From the NCBI RefSeq assembly GCF_034424545.1, contig NZ_CP139970.1, positions 2,356,001 through 2,420,000 on the forward strand: DNA of 64,000 nucleotides, read 5' to 3'. Both the position numbers and the translations under genes were made by a program. The notes beneath the pieces are model-generated. The model saw only the letters and a program-made list of their open reading frames with translations. It searched no databases and had not been told where the DNA came from. Below are positions 58,108 through 64,000 of this stretch, in pieces (positions within the stretch are counted from its first letter, which is position 1; each line of letters opens with the position of its first letter). Source of the DNA: Trinickia caryophylli. Lineage in GTDB: Bacteria; Pseudomonadota; Gammaproteobacteria; Burkholderiales; Burkholderiaceae.

Positions 58108-58941
58108 TCAGATCTCCTGGCGGCGAAACACGGCGAGCGCGAGCGCGAACGGGCCCAGGGCCCAGGCGGACATCGCGGCGCCCAGCAACACCGGCGTGTA
58201 GGCATGAGCGGCCGTCATCGACATGAAGACGTCGTTGCCGGCCCCTTCGCCAAGCGTGAGCAGGTTGACGAGACGGAACACGTCGATCGGATTGGCCAGC
58301 AGCAGATACGGATAGACCGCCCGTTCGAGCGCGTTTCCGCCGCTGACCACGAGCAGCGCCAGCAGTGCGAGATCGAAGACGATCACGAGCGCGAACCAGG
58401 CCATGAGCGCGAGGCCCGCTGCCCGGGCTTTTTCCCGCGCGATGGCGCTGACGAGGCAGGCGACGCCGGCGAACGTGGCCCCGAGCATCGACGCGCTCGC
58501 GATGAAGACGGCGACGTGCCGCCATGCCTCGAGCGTGCGGGCGGCCGGCGTCATCGCTTGAATCAGCGCGACGGCCGCGCCGAAGCCGAGCGCCGCGGCC
58601 GTCGCGAGCATCGCGCTGTGCCCGAGAAACTTGCCGGCGATCAACTGCGCACGCGAGACCGGGTAGCTCAACAGCAGCATCAGCGTGCCGCTTTCACGTT
58701 CGCCCACGATCGTGTCGTAGGCGATGAGCAGCCCGATGAGCGGAATCACGAACGCGGCGAGCGTCGTCAGGCTCGCCACCGTCGCGTCGAACGATACGAA
58801 GCCGAAGCGGCCCGCCGCGGCCGCGCCGAAATAGGCGATGCCGAGCGCGAGCACGGCGAAGAGCACCGTGATGGCCAGGGTCCAGCGGCTGCGGAAATCG
58901 TCGCGGAATTCCTTGCGCGCGACGGCGAGAACGGCATTCAT
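58108..58941 (-). CDS. nosY: NosY ABC transporter permease
   Basis: A 277-residue membrane protein with six predicted helices, partner of NosF and NosD in CuZ maturation. It begins LAVARKEFRDDFRSRWTLAITVLFAVLALGIAYFG, then DTIVGERESGTLMLLLSYPVSRAQLIAGKFLGH, typical of NosY. ATG 58941 overlaps the nosF stop (ATGA). Confidence 0.94.
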   Translation of the reverse strand: MNAVLAVARKEFRDDFRSRWTLAITVLFAVLALGIAYFGAAAAGRFGFVSFDATVASLTTLAAFVIPLIGLLIAYDTIVGERESGTLMLLLSYPVSRAQLIAGKFLGHSAMLATAAALGFGAAVALIQAMTPAARTLEAWRHVAVFIASASMLGATFAGVACLVSAIAREKARAAGLALMAWFALVIVFDLALLALLVVSGGNALERAVYPYLLLANPIDVFRLVNLLTLGEGAGNDVFMSMTAAHAYTPVLLGAAMSAWALGPFALALAVFRRQEI

Positions 58942-59885
58942 TGCGCGGGCCCTCCGAGAGCGGGATTGCGCGTGCCGATCGCGGCATAAAGGCGCGCGAG
59001 CGTCGCTTCGCGAACTTCGATATCGGCCAGATGCGGAACCTGCAGCAGCCGGCGCACCATTTCGAGCTTGGCGTGGCGCGGGACGTCGAATTCGACCGTA
59101 TCGTTTCCCCGGCGCGGCGCCGCGTCGGCCAGTTCGCGCAGCCATGCGTCGATCCGGGCCGCATCGGTGCCGCCGACGAAGCGAGCCGTTATCGTCACCG
59201 GCAACCCCGCCTCCGCCTGCAGTTCGGCCATCGTGCCGTGGGCGACCAGTTGCCCACCGCCGAGAATGACGGCGCGATCGAGATGCGGCTCGAGCTCGGC
59301 CAGCACGTGCGAGGAGATGACGATCGTGCGGCCCTGTTGCCGCAAGCCATGCACGAGCGCGAAGAAATCGTCGGTCGCGGCCGGGTCGAGCCCGGACGTC
59401 GGCTCGTCGAGCAGCAGCAGCGACGGCTCGCCAAGCAATGCCTGCGCGAGCCCCAGGCGCTGACGCATGCCCTTCGAGTAGGTGCGCACGCGCCGGTCGG
59501 CCGCATCGGCAAGGCCGACGCGCGCGAGCAGGGCGGCCGCCTCGGTCTTCGGCGCGCGCTTGAGTTCGGCCAGATAGACGAGCGTTTCGCGGCCGGTGAG
59601 GTTGCCGTAGAAGGCGACGTTCTCGGGCAGGTAACCGAGCGCGAGGCGCAGCGAGCGCGCGTGTGCGCCGGCTGGCGCCGCGCCGAGCACATTGAGCATG
59701 CCCCGGCTCGGGCGGATCAAGCCGAGCATCAGCTTCATCAACGTCGATTTGCCCGCGCCGTTATGTCCGAGCAGGCCGACGACTTCGCCCGGGGCGACGC
59801 GCATATCGATGCCGGCGAGCGCCCAGGCGCTGCCGTATTGCTTGCCGAGGCCGGCAGCTTCAATCACGTGCTGCATGCTGTTCAC
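58938..59885 (-). CDS. nosF: NosF ABC transporter ATP-binding protein
   Basis: A 315-residue ATPase: Walker A GLLGHNGAGKSTLMKLML, signature TYSKGMRQRLGLAQALL, Walker B LLLLDEPTSGLDP, and switch His in VISSHVLAELE. It forms the NosDFY complex with NosY. The start overlaps the 3' end of nosD by 26 nt. Confidence 0.95.
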   Translation of the reverse strand: MNSMQHVIEAAGLGKQYGSAWALAGIDMRVAPGEVVGLLGHNGAGKSTLMKLMLGLIRPSRGMLNVLGAAPAGAHARSLRLALGYLPENVAFYGNLTGRETLVYLAELKRAPKTEAAALLARVGLADAADRRVRTYSKGMRQRLGLAQALLGEPSLLLLDEPTSGLDPAATDDFFALVHGLRQQGRTIVISSHVLAELEPHLDRAVILGGGQLVAHGTMAELQAEAGLPVTITARFVGGTDAARIDAWLRELADAAPRRGNDTVEFDVPRHAKLEMVRRLLQVPHLADIEVREATLARLYAAIGTRNPALGGPAQ

Positions 59886-61224
59886 CGATGCGGCCGGGTG
59901 GCCGCTTCATCAAGGGATGGGAGTCGCTCACGCTCGGCGGCGTGAAGACGGGGAATGCGCGCTGGACGTAGCGCAGCGTGAGGATCGCCGGGCTGCTCAA
60001 GAGCAGCCGCGCGTTCGGGTACTTCCAGAAGAGGATGTCGACGCCGTCGTTGGGCCGGAACGCCGCATCGCCGATGCCGTCGCCGTTCATGTCCCACCCC
60101 ACGTAGTCGCTCCAGTAGTTGCCGCGGCCTTGCCACGACCACTCCTCGGCAATGTTCTGCACGTACTGCACCTGCACGCGGTTGTCGACGAACGCATTGC
60201 CGTACACGCGGTTGCCCTCGGAGCCTGCCGTGACGTGAATGCCGATCGGCGAGCGCACGATGTCGTTGCCGGCGATGCGGTTGTACTGCGAGTTGTAGAC
60301 GAACATGCCTTTGCCGTCGCCGCCCGGCAGTGTACGGCCGGTTGCATCCTTCTCGCCGACCACGTCGACGATGGTATTGCCCTCGAAGCGGCTGCGCACG
60401 ACGTAGTTCAGCAGCATGCCGTAGGTGACATCGCCGACCGACCGGTTTCCCGTGACCGTCAATCCCTCCGACTGCATCAGCGCGTATCCAGCGCGCGTGC
60501 GCTCGGTCACGTTGTCGGCGATCATGTTCTCGTGCGAGTACATGTAGTGAATGCCGTAGCGCAGATCGCGCATGCGGTTGCCGACGATGCGATTGCGCGG
60601 GCTTACATAGATGTAGATGCCGTCGCGCGTGCCAACGATCTCGTTGTCCCGCACCTCGACGCCGGTGTCGCTCCACAAGTGGATGCCGTCGCCGCGGTCC
60701 GGCGAACGCAACTGCGCGATGCCGCTGATCCGGTTGCCGATCACGCGCACATCGGCTGCGCCGTTCAGGTAGATGCCGAAGAGGATGTCCGACAGGACGT
60801 TGCGCTCGATCGTCACGCGCCGCGCCGCTTTCTCCACGAAAACACCGGCATTCATCGCGGTGAGATCGGTGCCGGAATGCGTGATGGCGAGATTGCGCAC
60901 GGTCACGTCCGACGCCGCGATGCGGATCACGTCGCCGGTGCCCGAGCCGTCGAGTACCGCGCCGGGCGCGCCGGCGAGCGTGAGCGGCTTGTCGATGCGC
61001 AAGTGCGTGCGATGCACGCCGGGGGGGACTGTGACCACCGCGCCGGGCGCGGCGCGCGCCACCGCCTGTGCAAGCGCGTCGGTGGCGGCACCGGCCGACG
61101 CAGCCGGGGCGGATGGGGATGCGAAAACGGGCCCCGCCGCAAGCGCGAGCAACCCCGCAGCCAGTAGGCCTCGCCATGCGTCCGGCAAGGCCTTCCAGAT
61201 GATCGATACGGTGCGGTGCTTCAT
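59860..61224 (-). CDS. nosD: NosD periplasmic beta-helix copper-assembly protein
   Basis: A 454-residue exported protein with a signal peptide (LLAAGLLALAAGPVFASPSAP) and right-handed beta-helix (CASH/PbH1) repeats, e.g. NEIVGTRDGIYIYVSPRNRIVGNRMRDLRYGIHYMYSHENMIADN. The C-terminal GNYWSDYVGWDMNGDGIGDAAF is a NosD hallmark. ATG 61224 follows GGGAG; an upstream ATG at 61278 is possible but worse. Confidence 0.94.
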   Translation of the reverse strand: MKHRTVSIIWKALPDAWRGLLAAGLLALAAGPVFASPSAPAASAGAATDALAQAVARAAPGAVVTVPPGVHRTHLRIDKPLTLAGAPGAVLDGSGTGDVIRIAASDVTVRNLAITHSGTDLTAMNAGVFVEKAARRVTIERNVLSDILFGIYLNGAADVRVIGNRISGIAQLRSPDRGDGIHLWSDTGVEVRDNEIVGTRDGIYIYVSPRNRIVGNRMRDLRYGIHYMYSHENMIADNVTERTRAGYALMQSEGLTVTGNRSVGDVTYGMLLNYVVRSRFEGNTIVDVVGEKDATGRTLPGGDGKGMFVYNSQYNRIAGNDIVRSPIGIHVTAGSEGNRVYGNAFVDNRVQVQYVQNIAEEWSWQGRGNYWSDYVGWDMNGDGIGDAAFRPNDGVDILFWKYPNARLLLSSPAILTLRYVQRAFPVFTPPSVSDSHPLMKRPPGRIGEQHAARD

Positions 61225-61282
61225 GGTCTCACGCTCCCGCGCGAGTCCGGCGGGTGCCGCCCTCGCGCGGTTCGCCATTGGC

Positions 61283-63223
61283 CTACGCCTCCACCAGCAT
61301 GCGGCCGCGCATTTCCATGTGCAGCGCATGGCAGAAGAACGTGCAGTAGTACCAGTAGACGCCGGGCTTATCCGCGACGAAGCTGACCGACGCGGTCTGC
61401 TGCGGGCTGATCTCCATGTTCACGCCGTGACCCGACACGCAAAAGCCGTGCGACAGATCCTGCACCTGATCGACGTTGGTGATCACGACCGTGACGCGGT
61501 CGCCCTTCTTCACGCGGAATTCCTCGAGACCGAACTTCGGTGCGGCGCTCGTCATGTAGACGCGCACGTTCTTGCCGCTGCGGATGACCTTCGAATCCTT
61601 CTCGAGCACGACGCCGTCCTTGCGCGCCATCGCCACCGTTTCGGCGAAGAACGGATCGTCGCGGCGGTACGTCGACTTGATCTTGCCCATCAGCACGCGA
61701 CGGTGAATCAGCAAGGCGTCGTGCGGCTCGCAGTAGACGGGGCCGTCGGCCACGAGCTTCATCTGATCGCCGGAGATGTCGATGAGCTGATCGTTGTCGG
61801 GATGCAGCGGGCCCGTCGGCAGGAAGCGGTCTTTCGAGAACTTGTTCAGCGAGATGAGCCACTTGCCGTCAGCGTCGCGCGATTCGCCCATCGACGAGTG
61901 GTTGTGGCCCGGTTGATACGCCACGTCGAGCTTCTGGCGGATGTAGTTGACCTTCTCGCCCTTGTACGAGCGAATCGCTTCGTCGATGTTCCACTTGACG
62001 ATCTGGCTGTCGATGAAGAGCGTCGTATAGGCGTAGCCGCGGCCGTCGAATGCCGTATGCAGCGGACCGAGGCCGAGTTCCGGCTCGGCGACCACCACAT
62101 CGCGCGGGTTTTTCAGCTTGCCGGCGAAGTGGTCTTCCACGAGCTTCCAGCTGATGACCGTGACCGTCGGCGAAAGCTTGCCCGCTGCCATCAGGTACTT
62201 GCCGTCGGGCGAGGCGTTACAGCCGTGCGGGTTCTTCGCGACGGGAATGTAGAGCGTCAGGTCCGAGCCGTGGCGCCCGTCCACGACCGGCACCTTCGAG
62301 CCAGGATAGGTCTTGTACTTGCCCTTCTTCACCGCTTCTTCGATGCGCGCGATGTTGAATACGACCACCCAGTCGCGCTCGTCGCGCATCATCTCGCCCA
62401 GCGTGGCGCCGCCTTCGCTGTTGTAGCAGGTCGATGCCGAGAACTTGCCCGCGTAGTCGGCGTCGGTGTTGTCGAGATTGCCGTCGACGAGCACCTGCCA
62501 CGCCACTTCCATCGTGTCGGCGTTGATCGCCGTATGCATCGTGGCGTATTTTTTCGGATCGTCGAGATCGCGCCCGTCGTTCGGATGCGGGATGCGGAAT
62601 TCGCCGTTGCAAAAGACGTAGTTCGTGCGCGGCACGCGTTGGACGCGCAAGCCGTGCACCGCCTGCACGTTCGGGATCTCGATGATCTTGTCCGTGCGCA
62701 TGATGTCGCAGCGAATGCGCGCGACGCGCGTATTGGCCTTGTCGTTCACGAAGATGTAGCGGCCATCGTAGTGGCCGTCCGTCATCGTCATGTGCGGGTG
62801 GTGGAGATCGCCGCCCGCGGGCGGGTTCTTGCCGAGCACGCGCTTGCTCTCGTTCGTGACACCCCAGCCGATCGTGAAGTCGGGGTTGAAAACGGGAATG
62901 CGGCACAGCTCGCGCATCGAGGGCAGGCCGAGCACGCGCACTTCGCCCGATTGGCCGCCGCTCCAGAAGCCGTAGTATTCGTCGAGCTGGCCCGGTGCGA
63001 CATGGTCTTTCGGCATTTCGGCGGCGGGTGCCGCATGGGCGCTGCGGGCGAGCCCGAGGCCACCCGTCAGGCCGCCAATGCCGGCCACGCCCGCAAGTGC
63101 GCTTGTGCCGAGGAAGTTGCGGCGCGCGGCGTTGCGCGGCGCACTGGCGCCGGCTGCGGCCTTGCCTTCGTCCGGCGTGGTGGTCTCGTTGTCGTGCGGC
63201 TGATTGCTTCTCTTGTCACTCAT
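61283..63223 (-). CDS. nosZ: Nitrous oxide reductase NosZ (clade I, Tat-exported)
   Basis: Periplasmic copper enzyme that reduces N2O to N2. 646 residues with a twin-arginine signal ([15 protein letters not shown]), which marks clade I. The N-terminal seven-bladed propeller carries the CuZ His ligands: [38 protein letters not shown] and [10 protein letters not shown]. The C-terminal cupredoxin CuA site is [12 protein letters not shown]. It lies 13 nt after nosR. Confidence 0.97.
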   Translation of the reverse strand: MSDKRSNQPHDNETTTPDEGKAAAGASAPRNAARRNFLGTSALAGVAGIGGLTGGLGLARSAHAAPAAEMPKDHVAPGQLDEYYGFWSGGQSGEVRVLGLPSMRELCRIPVFNPDFTIGWGVTNESKRVLGKNPPAGGDLHHPHMTMTDGHYDGRYIFVNDKANTRVARIRCDIMRTDKIIEIPNVQAVHGLRVQRVPRTNYVFCNGEFRIPHPNDGRDLDDPKKYATMHTAINADTMEVAWQVLVDGNLDNTDADYAGKFSASTCYNSEGGATLGEMMRDERDWVVVFNIARIEEAVKKGKYKTYPGSKVPVVDGRHGSDLTLYIPVAKNPHGCNASPDGKYLMAAGKLSPTVTVISWKLVEDHFAGKLKNPRDVVVAEPELGLGPLHTAFDGRGYAYTTLFIDSQIVKWNIDEAIRSYKGEKVNYIRQKLDVAYQPGHNHSSMGESRDADGKWLISLNKFSKDRFLPTGPLHPDNDQLIDISGDQMKLVADGPVYCEPHDALLIHRRVLMGKIKSTYRRDDPFFAETVAMARKDGVVLEKDSKVIRSGKNVRVYMTSAAPKFGLEEFRVKKGDRVTVVITNVDQVQDLSHGFCVSGHGVNMEISPQQTASVSFVADKPGVYWYYCTFFCHALHMEMRGRMLVEA

Positions 63224-63236
63224 TTGCTGTCCTCAC

Positions 63237-64000
63237 CTATTGGGGAGCGTTATCGAGCCTGTTCGGCGTCGGTTTCGAGGCTGCCTTACTGCGTTCGACG
63301 ACCACCGGCACCTCGATCGGCCGCTCGTTGCGCTTGCGTTGCACGACGAGCGGCGGACATCTGCGGTCGTTCCAATAAGTCACCTGGCAATCGAGGCAGT
63401 GATGGCACTCGTTGTGGTTGATCTTCCCGGCCTTGTCGATGGCCTGCACTTCGCATTCGTTCGCGCAAAGCTGGCACGGCTGCCCGCATTCGCGGCGCCG
63501 GCGAAGCCAGTCGAAAAGACGCATGCGCGCGCCGATGGCGAGCCCTGCGCCGAGCGGGCATACGTAGCGGCAATAGACCTTGTTCGTGAATGCGGAGGCG
63601 GCCACGAGGATCCCGGCATAGAGGACGAAGCCCCACGAGCGCATGAAGTGCAGATCGATGGCGGTCTTGAAGGGCTCGATTTCGGCGTAGCGCTCGGCGA
63701 GATTGATCGACTGCAGCGAGAGGCCGAAGAGCACGAGCAGCACGATGTATTTGATCGCCCACAGACGTTCGTGGATATGCATAGGCACTTCGAACTGCTT
63801 CACCTTGAAATGCCGGGCGAGCTTGTTGACGAGGGCCTGCAGTGCGCCGAACGGGCAGAGCCAGCCGCAGTACACGCCCCGCCCGATCAGCAGCATCGCC
63901 ACAGCGGCGAACACCCACAGAATGAAGATCAGCGGGTCCATGAGGAACGTGGACCACTGAAAGCCGTGCAACACCGAGCCGATGAACGCGAAAATGTTGA
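63237..64000 (-). CDS. nosR: NosR, C-terminal part (5' end outside window)
   Basis: Membrane iron-sulfur flavoprotein needed for nosZ expression and electron supply. Only the last ~254 residues are present; the frame is open to the right edge. It shows transmembrane helices and the two CxxxCP motifs GVYCGWLCPFGALQ and YCRYVCPLGAGLAIG. The ferredoxin-like cysteine clusters are CGQPCQLCANECEV and HNECHHCLDCQ. First known gene of nosRZDFYL here. Confidence 0.95.
   Translation of the reverse strand, partial: NIFAFIGSVLHGFQWSTFLMDPLIFILWVFAAVAMLLIGRGVYCGWLCPFGALQALVNKLARHFKVKQFEVPMHIHERLWAIKYIVLLVLFGLSLQSINLAERYAEIEPFKTAIDLHFMRSWGFVLYAGILVAASAFTNKVYCRYVCPLGAGLAIGARMRLFDWLRRRRECGQPCQLCANECEVQAIDKAGKINHNECHHCLDCQVTYWNDRRCPPLVVQRKRNERPIEVPVVVERSKAASKPTPNRLDNAPQ

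Noticed and set aside
60773..63421. Long open frame antisense to nosZ and nosD
   Set aside because: Same effect: no family motifs and biased Val/Ala/His composition, while nosZ and nosD are unambiguous on the other strand.

Overview
The window is a high-GC segment of a Burkholderiaceae chromosome (Burkholderia sensu lato or a close relative such as Trinickia; the species cannot be fixed from the sequence alone). The evidence is a set of typical gene neighbourhoods: htpX-rsmB-ntrYX, queCED, mreBCD-mrdA-rodA, gatCAB, metXW-ampG, argB-regBA, hslVU-dksA and dapF-lpxL-metK. Other signs are a QueE with the long CX14CX2C cluster loop and a DksA that has lost most of its zinc cysteines. Coding density is high and no insertion sequence, CRISPR array or rRNA was seen. 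There is one tRNA, tRNA-Phe(GAA).

Layout. Positions 1-5707 (+): the end of htpX, rsmB, a DUF4390 gene, an NtrY-type kinase and a short response regulator without an AAA+ domain. 5788-5947: tRNA-Phe with its own promoter and terminator. 6160-8027: queuosine precursor genes queC-queE-queD. 8224-9737: an HpcH/HpaI aldolase and a Sel1-repeat protein. 9770-16117 (-): the elongasome operon mreB-mreC-mreD-mrdA-rodA. 16504-19790 (+): gatCAB. Then ppk2 and xthA.

21615-30998 (-) is an accessory block: five consecutive, complete, exported type-B carboxylesterase paralogues. Three adjacent members (copies 2, 3 and 4) have lost the catalytic serine but keep the Glu and His positions. Four of the five are preceded by a recurring upstream element, and the fifth is coupled to its neighbour. 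After it come a secreted M48 protease homologue with HEXXH changed to HMIAH, ampG, metW and metX. metX has what looks like a SAM-II riboswitch with a readable switching stem. Then slmA, a HAD phosphatase and argB, and on the + strand a CWC protein and the redox two-component pair regBA.

40321-45962 (-) is a second accessory block, partly more AT-rich, lying between regBA and hslVU. It holds a tyrosine/dual-specificity phosphatase-like protein, a beta-propeller-like protein, a sixth carboxylesterase with a short relic of an esterase 3' end beside it, and a YopT/AvrPphB-type (C58) cysteine protease with a complete Cys-His-Asp triad. The phosphatase and C58 protein look like candidate type III effectors, although no secretion genes lie in the window.

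46140-56998: hslU, hslV, dksA, a CobW-family GTPase, rlmI-like, xerC, DUF484, dapF, lpxL-type acyltransferase (all -) and metK (+). 57152-64000 (-): a small proline-rich protein and the nitrous oxide reductase operon nosR(partial)-nosZ-nosD-nosF-nosY-nosL, which shows capacity for the last step of denitrification. Together with RegBA this suggests a facultative life at low oxygen.
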